Shown here in pieces: positions 25,105-34,053 of a DNA stretch of 64,000 nucleotides. Every line of letters begins with the position of its first letter. Positions within the stretch are counted from its first letter, which is position 1. Source of the stretch: Thermoleophilia bacterium SCSIO 60948 (lineage in GTDB: Bacteria; Actinomycetota; Thermoleophilia; Solirubrobacterales; 70-9); assembly GCA_021496505.1 (NCBI GenBank), contig CP053031.1, positions 2,782,001 through 2,846,000 of the forward strand. The letters are read 5' to 3'. The notes beneath the pieces are model-generated. The model saw nothing but the letters and a program-made list of their open reading frames with translations. It was not told where the DNA came from and searched no databases. Made by a program: the position numbers and the translations under genes.

Positions 25105-25707
25105 ATGAGCTCGTCCGGATCCGACCAGCCGCTGATCCTCGGGATCGGCGGGGCACTGCGCTTCGGCTCCTCGAGCGGCCGGGCACTGCGGATCGCGCTC
25201 GATTCCGTGGAGCGGCTCGGCACGAGGACGCGAGTCGTCGAGGGCGCACAGCTCGACCTCCCGGCGTTCGACGTGACGCTCGACCCGAACGAGGCCGCGG
25301 CATTCTTCGTCGAGCAGGTCCGCCAGGCAGACGGTCTGCTGATCGCCACCCCGAGCTATCACGGCGGGGTCTCGGGCCTGCTCAAGAACGCGCTCGACCA
25401 CGTCGAGGCGCTGTCGAGCGATCGCCGCCCATACCTGAGCGGGCGCGCGGTCGGCCTGATCGCGACCGGGGACGGATGGCAGGGCCCGAACGCGACACTC
25501 GCGGCGATGCGCGCCCTCACCCATGCTCTGCGGGGGTGGCCTACGCCGCTCGGCGTCGCGCACAACGTCAAGCAGGGTGGTGCCGCCGGGGCGAGGACCC
25601 AGCTCGAGACCGTCGCGGAGCAGGTCCTCACCTTCGCGCGGAGCTTCGATCCGCATTCGCCCGCGGACCGCACACCGCCCCCCGCCGCGGGCCGCTCGGC
25701 CGTCTGA
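25105..25707 (+). CDS. NADPH-dependent FMN reductase family protein
   Basis: A 200-residue flavodoxin-like oxidoreductase. LILGIGGALRFGSSSGRALR is the phosphate-binding first loop, ADGLLIATPSYHGGVSGLLK with NALDHVEAL the FMN/dimer motif, and AVGLIATGDGWQG the third loop. It reduces flavins or quinones with NAD(P)H. GTG 25099 is an alternative start six bases upstream. No obvious partner monooxygenase lies next to it. Confidence 0.85.
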   Translation: MSSSGSDQPLILGIGGALRFGSSSGRALRIALDSVERLGTRTRVVEGAQLDLPAFDVTLDPNEAAAFFVEQVRQADGLLIATPSYHGGVSGLLKNALDHVEALSSDRRPYLSGRAVGLIATGDGWQGPNATLAAMRALTHALRGWPTPLGVAHNVKQGGAAGARTQLETVAEQVLTFARSFDPHSPADRTPPPAAGRSAV

Positions 25708-25764
25708 CCGGCGACCCTCCGCGCTCCGATTCCGCCATCCCGACCGGGGTAGGCGGGGCCGCCG

Positions 25765-26910
25765 ATGACGGTTGCAGAGCGACGCCCTGAGTTCCCGGCC
25801 CAGATCGTCAGCGTCGCGTCGATCCCGTCGGGTCATGTCTACGTGCGCCACCTCGCCGACCCCGACGGCGGCGATGGGATCGACCGACTGCCCGACATCG
25901 AGCCCGCCGACGGGCGCAAGGTGCCGGGCGGCTGGTGGCCCCCCGTGATGCTCGACGCCGGCTGGATCCGTGAGAACCGGGACCGCTTCGACCTCTTCCA
26001 CGTGCACTTCGGGTTCGACGCCAAGACCCCCACCGAGCTCGAGGAGGTCACCACGGCTCTCGGCGAGGTCGGCGCACCACTCGCCGTCACCGTCCACGAC
26101 CTCCGAAACCCGCACCACCACGAGGGGGAGCGCCACGACGCCCAGCTCCGCGTCCTGCTCGACGACGCCGCCGCCGTCCTGACCCTGACGCCGGGCGCGG
26201 CGAGCGAGATCGAGCGACGCTACGGGTGCGAGAACGTGCGCGTACTGCCGCACCCGCACGTCCTCGAGTTCGACGAGCTCGGCCGGGCCCGCCGGCGGCA
26301 TGACGACTTCGTGATCGGCCTCCACGCGAAGAGCCTGCGGGCCAACATGGATGCCGTCGGCGTCGCACGGGCGCTCTGCGAGGCGGCGTCCGAGCTGCCC
26401 GGAGTCAGGGTCCAGATCGACGTCCATGAGGAGATATTCGACCCCGACAACCACTGGTTCGCCCCGGCGTCAGGCGCCGAGCTCCTCGATATCGCGGACG
26501 GGTATGAGGCAGCCGAGCTCCGCGTGCATCCGTACTTCTCGGACTCGGAGCTGTGGGACTACCTGCGCGGCATCGACGCGTCGGTTCTCCCGTACCGCTT
26601 CGGGACGCACTCGGGCTGGCTCGAGGCCTGCTACGACCTCGGGACGCTCGTCATCGCGCCGACCTGCGGCTTCTACGTCGAGCAGCGCCCCTGCCTCACA
26701 TACCGCCACGACGAGTCCGGCCTCGACGTCGACTCGCTCCGCGAGGCCGTGCGGGTGGCGGCTCTGGAACGACCGCGATTCCAGGCTGACCGTGACGGGA
26801 GGCTGGCCGAACGCAGAGCGCTGGCCGCGTCCCATCGGTCCCTGTACCGAGCGCTCCTCGGGGCACCGTCGGCCCCCGCCGGGTCGTTACGCCGCTCGGC
26901 CCAGGGGTAG
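25765..26910 (+). CDS. glycosyltransferase, GT-B fold
   Basis: A 381-residue protein with a GT-B layout: an N-terminal domain with FDLFHVHFGFDAK and LAVTVHDLRNPHHHE, a linker, and a C-terminal domain with VIGLHAKSLRANMD, RVHPYFSDSELWDYLRGIDA and SVLPYRFGTHSGWLEACYDL, the region that binds the nucleotide sugar in GT1/GT4-like enzymes. Neither donor nor acceptor can be inferred. The next gene's GTG follows the stop codon without a gap. Confidence 0.8.
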   Translation: MTVAERRPEFPAQIVSVASIPSGHVYVRHLADPDGGDGIDRLPDIEPADGRKVPGGWWPPVMLDAGWIRENRDRFDLFHVHFGFDAKTPTELEEVTTALGEVGAPLAVTVHDLRNPHHHEGERHDAQLRVLLDDAAAVLTLTPGAASEIERRYGCENVRVLPHPHVLEFDELGRARRRHDDFVIGLHAKSLRANMDAVGVARALCEAASELPGVRVQIDVHEEIFDPDNHWFAPASGAELLDIADGYEAAELRVHPYFSDSELWDYLRGIDASVLPYRFGTHSGWLEACYDLGTLVIAPTCGFYVEQRPCLTYRHDESGLDVDSLREAVRVAALERPRFQADRDGRLAERRALAASHRSLYRALLGAPSAPAGSLRRSAQG

Positions 26911-27429
26911 GTGGCGCCGGTGGCACGGACCGAACCCGAGAACCTCGCCGAGGACACGGCCTCCTACTCGGATGAATACGTGGCCCACGGGGGGCACGCG
27001 GTGCTCGTCGGAGCGTTCGCATCCGTGATCGCGGCCGCGACGGCCGCGAACCGGGCCGCGGGAAACGGAGTCCCCGACCGGGTCGCAGTGCAGGACATCG
27101 TCATGATCGGCATCGCGACCCACAAGCTGAGCCGGCTGATCTCGAAGAGCCGCGTCGCCGCGTTCGCGCGGGCGCCGTTCACCCGGTACGAGGGCAACCG
27201 CGGCCACGGCGAGCTCTCCGAGGAGCCGAAGGGCGGCGGGGTCCGGCTGGCCGTCGGCGAGCTCTTGGTCTGCCCACACTGCCTCGGGCAGTGGATCGCC
27301 GCCGGGTTCGCCGCGGGCCTCGTCGCGGCACCGAACATGACACGGCTGGCCGCGGCGATGTGGAGCGCCGAGGCGATCGCCGACGGCCTCCATCTCGCCT
27401 ATGTAGCCGCCGAGGACCGGGTCGGCTGA
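26911..27429 (+). CDS. DUF1360 domain-containing membrane protein
   Basis: A 172-residue protein of DUF1360: ATHKLSRLISKSRVAAFARA, APFTRYEG, and the metal-binding-like VCPHCLGQWIAAGFAAGL. Hydrophobic stretches lie at LVGAFASVIAAATAANRA and near the cysteine motif. Homologues are often found next to spore or cell-envelope genes in other bacteria, but no function is established. GTG 26911 abuts the stop of the glycosyltransferase; GTG 26920 is an alternative. Confidence 0.82.
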   Translation: MAPVARTEPENLAEDTASYSDEYVAHGGHAVLVGAFASVIAAATAANRAAGNGVPDRVAVQDIVMIGIATHKLSRLISKSRVAAFARAPFTRYEGNRGHGELSEEPKGGGVRLAVGELLVCPHCLGQWIAAGFAAGLVAAPNMTRLAAAMWSAEAIADGLHLAYVAAEDRVG

Positions 27430-27625
27430 CGGCGTAAAGCCGGTCGCGGAGGCCGGCGCGACGGGCTTTCCGCCGACGCCGCGCGGGCGGCACCCGAAAA
27501 CATGTTTGAGGATGGCCAAGCCGGGAAGGCCGAGTTCCGGGCGGGCCCAGCTCGATCCCCCTTGCTGGACCCGCCCACCTCCCTTTCTCCGCGTTCCCGA
27601 GGACCGCGGTCTCGCCGGGTTTCGG

Positions 27626-28099
27626 TCAGTGAGCGACCCGCGTGCCTCCCCGATTCGCGGTCTCCCTCGGCAGCGGCTCCCCCTGCCTGGGCTCGCCGCG
27701 GACGCGAGTGCCGTCACGGGCTTCCGCGGCCTGCTCGCCGTAGACGAGGATCCCGTGAACGACCCAGCAGCAGAGCGCGAACATCGCGAGCGACCAGAAC
27801 GGGAAGCCCGTGCCGATCGACAGCAGCGCCATCAACGCACCGACGCTCCCGGCGATCACTCCGATCACGCGCCCGAACACGTTGCCCATCGCGAGTGAGA
27901 ACCCGCCCACGAGCTGCAGCGCACCGACCCCGATCAACACCCACCCGTAGGTGTTCAGGTCGTCGAAGACCAAGCGCGTGTCGCCGACGAACACGTTCGC
28001 CCGGTCGAGCGCCCCGAGCCCGTAGACGATGTTCAGCGCCCCGAGGATCAGCAGCATCGTCGCCGCGAACATCACCCGGCCCGCTCCCTTGGTACCCAT
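27626..28099 (-). CDS. DUF7144-like four-helix membrane protein
   Basis: A 157-residue integral membrane protein of a family common in actinobacteria: MFAATMLLILGALNIVYGLG, NTYGWVLIGVGALQLVGGFS, VIGVIAGSVGALMALLSIG and FWSLAMFALCCWVVHGILVYG are four helices; the motif LDDLNTYGWV between the first two is diagnostic. Function unknown. ATG 28099 with the GGAGAT leader is chosen over upstream in-frame starts. The 196 bp between 27430 and 27625 show no gene or clear signal. Confidence 0.78.
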   Translation of the reverse strand: MGTKGAGRVMFAATMLLILGALNIVYGLGALDRANVFVGDTRLVFDDLNTYGWVLIGVGALQLVGGFSLAMGNVFGRVIGVIAGSVGALMALLSIGTGFPFWSLAMFALCCWVVHGILVYGEQAAEARDGTRVRGEPRQGEPLPRETANRGGTRVAH

Positions 28100-28253
28100 G
28101 CGATCTCCTTCCGCACCAGTGCGGGCCGCGAACATGTCTCCCGGTCGCCGTCGCTGACGAACCGAGACGTGCCCCCTGGCCGCGCACGCTGATTTGCAGG
28201 CCAAAACTAGGTTCCAGGCGGGCGTCGATCCAGGAAGCCGCCCACCGGATCAG

Positions 28254-28274
28254 CCTCCGTAGCCACCACGGAGG
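28254..28274. other. 7-bp hairpin upstream of a membrane-protein gene
   Basis: CCTCCGT at 28254-28260 pairs with ACGGAGG at 28268-28274 across 7 bases. It lies 43 bp before ATG 28317 in the 217-bp gap between two divergent genes, which otherwise holds a TAGTTT hexamer at 28294-28299. It may be an operator or 5'-leader hairpin. Confidence 0.3.
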
Positions 28275-28316
28275 CGCTGTCCGGGCCCGGGTCTAGTTTC
28301 GGTGCACCGAAGGGTG

Positions 28317-29555
28317 ATGACGACCCCCGTTGAGACCAGCGCCGAGCGCCCGGGGCACCCTCGTGTCGCGCTCGTGCTCGTCTGGATCGCCTCGCTGACG
28401 CTGCTGCTGAGCACGTTCGGTATCTGGGCGGACCGCCAGCTCTTCGAGACCTCGAGCTGGACGGAGACGACGAACGAGCTGCTCGCCGAACCGGAGGTCA
28501 CCGACGCGCTCGCGGACTACCTCGTCGCGCAGCTCTACGAGGCTGTCGACGTCGAGGAGCTCCTGGCCGCGCGGCTCCCGGACGAGGCCGACGCGCTCGC
28601 CGCGCCGGCCGGCGCCGCGCTCCGCCGCGGAGCGCTCGAGATCGCCGGCACGGCGCTGGCGAGCGGCGAGGTCCAGGCCCTGTGGACCGAGGCCAACGAG
28701 TCGGCGCACGGTCTGCTGATCGACGTGCTCGAGGGCGGCGGAGAAGGCGTATCGACCGAGGAAGGCGTCGTCACGCTCGACCTCGGGGCGCTGCTCGCCC
28801 GGCTGTCGAGCGAGCTCGGGCTCCCGGGCGAGCTCAGCTCCCGGATCCCGCCCGGGACCGCCGAGCTCGAGGTGCTGCGCTCGGACGAGCTCGCCACGGC
28901 GCAGAGCGCGGTCACCACTTTCAAGCGGCTCGCCTGGGCGCTCGTGATCGCGACCCTCCTCCTCTACGCGGTCGCTATCGCGATCGCCGGGGCGCGGCGG
29001 CGCGAGACCGTCCGCGCAATCGGGCTCGGCGCGATCGCCGCGTGTGGGCTGGCGCTGCTGCTGCGCCAGTGGGCCGGGACGGCGGTCGTCGACGAGCTCG
29101 CGCAGACGACGGCGCGGCCCGCGGCCGAGACGACATGGGAGGTCGGCACCTCGATGCTCGCCGAGATCGCGCAGGCGGGTGTCGCCTACGGGATCGCGAT
29201 CGTCTTCGGCGCCTGGCTCGCCGGCCCGACGGCGCTCGCCACGTCGGCGAGGCGCACCGCCGCGCCGTACCTCGCCGAGCCGCGGTTCGCGTTCGGCGGA
29301 GCGGCCGTCCTGCTGGCGCTGCTCTTCTGGTGGGCCCCGACGCCGGCGTTCGAGCGCATCGGCCCCTCGCTGCTCGCGATCGTGGTCGTGCTCGCTGCGA
29401 CCGAGGCGCTGCGGCGGCGCACCACGTCGGAGTTCCCGAGCGCGACGACCGAGCGCCCGCCGAGCGCCGGGCTCGAAGGCCCCGGACCTGACGATCCCGG
29501 ACCGTCGGGTCCCGCGGCCGGCCCCGACGCGGAGGCCCGCACGGTCGCGCGCTGA
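28317..29555 (+). CDS. multi-pass membrane protein of unknown function
   Basis: A 412-residue protein: one N-terminal helix (VALVLVWIASLTLLLSTFGI), a long external helical domain of about 160 residues (EVTDALADYLVAQLYEAVDV), then helices at ALVIATLLLYAVAIAIAGA, AIGLGAIAACGLALLLRQW, AGVAYGIAIVFGAWLAG, GGAAVLLALLFWWAP and LLAIVVVLAATEAL, and a proline-rich tail. The pattern is recurrent in actinobacterial genomes but carries no named domain I recognise. GTG codons at 28302 and 28314 are alternative starts. Confidence 0.72.
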   Translation: MTTPVETSAERPGHPRVALVLVWIASLTLLLSTFGIWADRQLFETSSWTETTNELLAEPEVTDALADYLVAQLYEAVDVEELLAARLPDEADALAAPAGAALRRGALEIAGTALASGEVQALWTEANESAHGLLIDVLEGGGEGVSTEEGVVTLDLGALLARLSSELGLPGELSSRIPPGTAELEVLRSDELATAQSAVTTFKRLAWALVIATLLLYAVAIAIAGARRRETVRAIGLGAIAACGLALLLRQWAGTAVVDELAQTTARPAAETTWEVGTSMLAEIAQAGVAYGIAIVFGAWLAGPTALATSARRTAAPYLAEPRFAFGGAAVLLALLFWWAPTPAFERIGPSLLAIVVVLAATEALRRRTTSEFPSATTERPPSAGLEGPGPDDPGPSGPAAGPDAEARTVAR

Positions 29556-29576
29556 CCGTTGCTCCGGAGCTCCTGC

Positions 29577-31025
29577 TCAGGAGCACTCGACGCCGGCGAG
29601 CGAGTCGACGAGCCAGGTGCCCTCGCTCTCGACCATCGTCGCGGTACCGGTGCAGGACTCGGTCCGGTCCGTGTGTACGGCCGTCGTCGAGAACGCGACC
29701 TCGGCCGTGCTCCCATCGTCGGAGAGGGTCCGCAGTTCGTCGAAGCTGATCGACTCGAGCGTCGCGAAGGTCGACTCGAGCCCGCTCTCGCCGCCGAGCT
29801 GACCGATCAGGTTCGGCGACGCGAGCTCGGACGCGGCGGTGAAGTCGTCCTCGGCGGCGGCCACGTAGAAGCTCTCGAGCGCGTCTGCGGCCGGATCCGC
29901 CGAGTCGGACGATGCGGTCTGGCCGGACCCGCCTCCGGCGTCGTTCGAATCCCCGCTTCGCGCCTGGGAGCTGGGTTCCGTCCCGGCTGGGTCCACGCCA
30001 TCGGAGCCGTCGCCGAGCAGCGCGACGAGGCCGACCGCGACCAGGACGAGAACCAGCGCCGCAGCACCCGCCCAGCGCCACGGCGACCCCTCGCCCCGGC
30101 GCGGTCCCGGCGGGGTGAACGGGATCCGTTCGCGGGTCGTCGGATCGGCGTGGTCCGGCGCCTCGGCAACGACCGGGACGGGCACTTCCTCGCGCGTCTC
30201 GACGTCGGCCTCGGCGAACGCCTCACGAAGCCCGGCCACCACCGCCCTGGCGCTCATCGGCCGCTCTTGGGGGTCGCGCGACAGGGTTCGGAGCAACAAC
30301 TCGGCGGCGGCGGGCGGGGCGCCGGGCAGCACGTCCCGGATGTCGGGCGGCGGTTCGTTGAGCGTCCTGTGCCCGATCTCCGCCGGGCTCCCGCGTCGCG
30401 CCTTCTCGCCGCTCAGCACCTCGAGGGCGACGAGCCCGAAGGAGTAGATGTCGCTGGGCTGCTCGACCGTGCCCCCCGAGAGCTGATCGGGTGACATATA
30501 CGGCAGCGATCCCGGCACCGCGTCCGCCTGCGTCGTCGCGGTGTCCTCGAGGACCCTGGCGATGCCGAGGTCGGTGAGCTTGACGGTCTCGTCGTCGGGC
30601 CCCAGCAGGACGTTCGAGGGCTTGATGTCGCGATGGACGATCCCCGCGGCGTGCAGATGGTCGACCGCCTCGGCGAGACCGTCGAGGATCCGGAACGCCT
30701 TCTCGCGCTCGGGCGCTCCGTGCCCGAGGAGCTCGGAGAGGTCGCGGCCCGGGACGTACTCCATGACGATGACGAGGTCCTCGCCGTCGGAGAAGGCGTC
30801 GAAGATCGCGACGAGGTTGGCATGGCTGAGGCCGGCCGATATCCGGGCCTCGCGACGGAAGCGGCGCGCGGCGTCGTCGGGTCCGTCGGCGTGGAGGCGC
30901 TTCACGGCGACCTGGCGCGCCAGGAGCAGATCTTCAGCCAGAAACACCGATGCCGCGCCACCCGATCCGATCTTCTCGACCAGCCGGTAGCGCTCGCCGA
31001 GCTCTTGTGGGGAACCTGCGCTCAC
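29577..31025 (-). CDS. PknB-like transmembrane serine/threonine protein kinase
   Basis: A 482-residue receptor kinase. Kinase domain residues about 10-270: GSGGAASVFLAED (P-loop), VAVKRLHADG (lysine), HRDIKPSNVLL (catalytic loop), TDLGIARV in place of the usual DFG, and PYMSPDQLSGG. A proline-rich juxtamembrane part leads to one helix (WAGAAALVLVLVAVGLVALL) and an external acidic linker plus about 100 residues of NTF2/SnoaL-like sensor (ALESFYVAAAEDDFTAASEL). It has no PASTA repeats. GTG 31025 begins VSAGSPQELGERYRLV. It is the last gene of a minus-strand run after two secreted proteins and may sense or control them. Confidence 0.88.
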   Translation of the reverse strand: MSAGSPQELGERYRLVEKIGSGGAASVFLAEDLLLARQVAVKRLHADGPDDAARRFRREARISAGLSHANLVAIFDAFSDGEDLVIVMEYVPGRDLSELLGHGAPEREKAFRILDGLAEAVDHLHAAGIVHRDIKPSNVLLGPDDETVKLTDLGIARVLEDTATTQADAVPGSLPYMSPDQLSGGTVEQPSDIYSFGLVALEVLSGEKARRGSPAEIGHRTLNEPPPDIRDVLPGAPPAAAELLLRTLSRDPQERPMSARAVVAGLREAFAEADVETREEVPVPVVAEAPDHADPTTRERIPFTPPGPRRGEGSPWRWAGAAALVLVLVAVGLVALLGDGSDGVDPAGTEPSSQARSGDSNDAGGGSGQTASSDSADPAADALESFYVAAAEDDFTAASELASPNLIGQLGGESGLESTFATLESISFDELRTLSDDGSTAEVAFSTTAVHTDRTESCTGTATMVESEGTWLVDSLAGVECS

Positions 31026-31107
31026 CGATGCTCTCTTTCCCGGCAGAGCGCGCAATTCACCCCTCCCACAGCGCGCCGCGGCTCGGAGCGTCGCGGCAGG
31101 CCTCGGC

Positions 31108-34053
31108 CTACCAGCCCTGCGGCAGCCAGCCGACGCGGCAGCGGCTGCCGCGGTCGCCGTTGATCGCGTGGGCGACCGCGCCACCGAAGACGCGGGGCGT
31201 GAAGAACTCGAGCTTCTCCATGCCGAGCCCCGTCGGGCCGCTCGACGCGATCCGGGGCGCGAACATCTTGGTCCCGAGCCCTCCCGGTGGCGACATGGCG
31301 CCTCCCATGCCGCGGGCGAAGAAGAAGATGTTGCGGATCGGGTTGTTCGCGGCGTTGTAGCCGACGGTCCAGTACATCTGGGCGTCGTCGGGCTGGTTCG
31401 GCCAGGCGCGCTTGTCGTCGGTGATGATGCAGTCCATGGCCCGCGCGTTGTTCGTGTTGCCGCGGATCAGGTACGGATAGGCGGCGGGTACCAGCGAGGT
31501 GTAGAACCACTGCTTCGCGCCGTTCTCGAGCTGCTGTACGGCCACGGTGTCGTTGACCGGAAGCTTCCAGTTCGGATCGTTGTTGATCTTCGCCGCGGCG
31601 GCCTGCAGCTTGCCGAAGTCGCTGACGAGCATCAGGCCGGTGTTGTCGATCTGCTGGCTCGCGACGTCGTAGCGCTGGGACAGTTCCTGTCCGAGCCTCG
31701 CGGCCTCCGTCTTGACCTGCTCGCCGAGCACGGGCGCGCCGGTCCTGTCCTTCGACAGGTAGGCGGCGGTGTCGAACATCGCGCCGACTCCCGACGCGAT
31801 GCCGCTGATCGGCGGACCGAGGACCGAGCCGATCTTGATCGCCTTGCCGATCAGATCGAGCACGAAGCTCGTCTTGTCGACGGCGGGCGGGCGCTGGAGG
31901 CCGTTGTAGATGTCGGTCGAGATCGTCTGCAGGTCCACTTGGGCGCGGCCCTGGACCTTGACGAAAGGCCGCTGGAGCGACTCGGAGTAGGCCTTCACGT
32001 CGACGAGCCAGCCGAGCTCGGTTCCGATCTGGGCCTTGACCGAATCGAACTGCGCCTGCGTGAAGCCGGGGCTGCCGCCCGGGTAGGTCGCGCCGGTGAC
32101 GGCGGCTCGCTTGCTGGCCCATGCGCTCGACTGCAGGCCGTACTGCTGCCAGTAGCAGGCACGGATCTCGGTGCAGCTGTCCTGGGTCGCGCAGAAGCCG
32201 AGCTTCTCCTTGCAGAACCAGTCGGTCACCGCCTTGCGCTCGGCGTCGCTCGCGCCCGGCGCGAGCTGCGGGAAGGCCTGCGGGCTCTGCCAGGTGATGT
32301 CGACGAGGTCGGTGTTGATGGCGCCGGTCGGGGCCTGCGGCGTGGGGGTGCCGCTCGTCGTCGGGACGAGCCGCGAATCGCGCCCGCGCGAGATGACGCC
32401 GCGCAGGCGTGCCGTCGGGTAGCCGGGGTCTCCGTATGGGCCCTTGTCGTAGGCGTCGCTCGACTCGTTCGGCGGGGCGGTCGAGTCCAGGGCCCCGACG
32501 AGCGCGTACGTCGTCGTCTCGTCGAGCCCGTACACGTAGTTGGCGTTGGCGCCGACGCGGCGAAGTTGCTTGACGATCGCGTCCCACTGCCGGCCGGCGG
32601 GCAGCGGCTTGCCGATCGTCTGCACGAACAGGATCGGGTTGGCGCCGGGGGTGTTGAGGATGTCCGCGAGACGGGTCGCCGTCGCGGTCTGCTTCTCGGC
32701 GTCGCCGTCGGGATCGTTGCCGTTCGTCGCGAGGGCCTCCTCCCAGAGCCTGCCGCCGGTGAGGCCGTTCAGTGCGACGACGTGGAGCCCCGCGGTGGCG
32801 TTGGCCGGCAGGGTGCCGACGTAGTTGACCGAGCCGATCCGCATCGTGTTCGAGGTCGCCGTCGATGCGCTCTTCGTGTCGTAGGTGATGTGCTCGGGGG
32901 TCTGGACGTCGTAGATCGCACCGCCGTCGGCGTCGACCGCCTGGTTTTGCTGGAGGTAGCCCTCGATCGCCCCCGAAGGCGGGTCGGCGAGGTTCATCGA
33001 AGGCGCGAATCGAGTGGTGGCAGCGCCTCGAGCGCCGCCCGGTACGCCGACCACGGAGAAGGGCTTGCTGTTTCGAAGCGCCTGGAAGTTGTCGGCCGTC
33101 GGAACGTTCGCGCCGACCTTTTTGAGGAACTGGCCGAAGGCACCGAGCTGGGCGTCCGGCACCCCGGTGCGGCCGCTGACGATCATGATGTGGCGCTGCG
33201 TGCGCTGCCGGTCGCGGTACTTCTCGGCGGTGGCGTTGAGGGCGCTCATGCCGGCGTCCGAGCGCGTCACGGTCCCCGACTCGACCACCGTCCCGGCGGA
33301 GCGTGAGAGCACGACCCAGGCGATCTCCGCACCGGCGCCGTAGGACTCCGTGCCGATTTGGATCGCACCATTCGAGGCGAGCGTGTTCAGCGGCGCTCCG
33401 ATCGGCGGCGTGTTCGCGTTGACCGTCACGGCGACCTGATCGTGTGAGGCCCTGGCCGCCGGCTCGCCCTCCTTGCTCGCCGTGACCCGGAGCCGGTAGA
33501 CGCCGGGCGTAGCCGCAGCGAGAGTCGGGCGCGATTCGTCATCACCCTCGAGCTCGAAGTCCGCGCCAGGCGGCGCCCCGACGGGCTTCCAGTCGTAGCT
33601 GACGTTCGTGCCGCCACGCGCCGGGCTTCCGACCGAGACGGCCGAAGCCGACTCGATCGCGGATGCATCCTCGCCGGCATCGGCGAGCAGCTCGCGCGGA
33701 GCCAGCCTGAACTCGAGCCGGCCGACCGGACCTGAGGCCCGCGTGCCGGAGCTCCGCCGCGCCTCGATGGTGTTCGGGCCCGGCTTGAGACCGTCGGACG
33801 CGCTGAGCTCGGCGTAGCGGACGTCGACTCCGTTCGCGTAGACCTCGGTCGGATCGACGCGCTTGCCGTTCACCCGGAAGCTGACCTGTCCGCGGATGCC
33901 CTGGGCCTTCGCCCGGACGACGACCGGCGCGCGCTTCGTGGCGGTCTTGACCTCGAAGCCGGGTAGGCCCCCCGCCGCCTGAGCGCCCGGCGTGAGCGCG
34001 AGCGATGCGAGGAAGCCGAGACAGATGAGTGTGAGGGGAGCGCGTCGGTTCAT
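31108..34053 (-). CDS. large secreted protein of unknown function (981 aa)
   Basis: A signal peptide (LTLICLGFLASLALTPGAQA) precedes an Ig/PKD-like region (about residues 30-210: GQVSFRVNGKRVDPTEVYAN, VGSPARGGTNVSYDWKPV, PGVYRLRVTASKEGEP). A middle domain has repeated VVxS-type strands (HIMIVSGRTGVPDAQLGAFG, TLPANATAGLHVVALNGLTG, NPILFVQTIGKPLP). The C-terminal half has AYWQQ-type cysteines (CKEKLGFCATQDSCTEIRAC) and ends NGDRGSRCRVGWLPQGW. I recognise no enzymatic signature. It overlaps the preceding secreted-protein gene by 4 bp, so the two are translationally coupled and followed by the kinase. Confidence 0.75.
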   Translation of the reverse strand: MNRRAPLTLICLGFLASLALTPGAQAAGGLPGFEVKTATKRAPVVVRAKAQGIRGQVSFRVNGKRVDPTEVYANGVDVRYAELSASDGLKPGPNTIEARRSSGTRASGPVGRLEFRLAPRELLADAGEDASAIESASAVSVGSPARGGTNVSYDWKPVGAPPGADFELEGDDESRPTLAAATPGVYRLRVTASKEGEPAARASHDQVAVTVNANTPPIGAPLNTLASNGAIQIGTESYGAGAEIAWVVLSRSAGTVVESGTVTRSDAGMSALNATAEKYRDRQRTQRHIMIVSGRTGVPDAQLGAFGQFLKKVGANVPTADNFQALRNSKPFSVVGVPGGARGAATTRFAPSMNLADPPSGAIEGYLQQNQAVDADGGAIYDVQTPEHITYDTKSASTATSNTMRIGSVNYVGTLPANATAGLHVVALNGLTGGRLWEEALATNGNDPDGDAEKQTATATRLADILNTPGANPILFVQTIGKPLPAGRQWDAIVKQLRRVGANANYVYGLDETTTYALVGALDSTAPPNESSDAYDKGPYGDPGYPTARLRGVISRGRDSRLVPTTSGTPTPQAPTGAINTDLVDITWQSPQAFPQLAPGASDAERKAVTDWFCKEKLGFCATQDSCTEIRACYWQQYGLQSSAWASKRAAVTGATYPGGSPGFTQAQFDSVKAQIGTELGWLVDVKAYSESLQRPFVKVQGRAQVDLQTISTDIYNGLQRPPAVDKTSFVLDLIGKAIKIGSVLGPPISGIASGVGAMFDTAAYLSKDRTGAPVLGEQVKTEAARLGQELSQRYDVASQQIDNTGLMLVSDFGKLQAAAAKINNDPNWKLPVNDTVAVQQLENGAKQWFYTSLVPAAYPYLIRGNTNNARAMDCIITDDKRAWPNQPDDAQMYWTVGYNAANNPIRNIFFFARGMGGAMSPPGGLGTKMFAPRIASSGPTGLGMEKLEFFTPRVFGGAVAHAINGDRGSRCRVGWLPQGW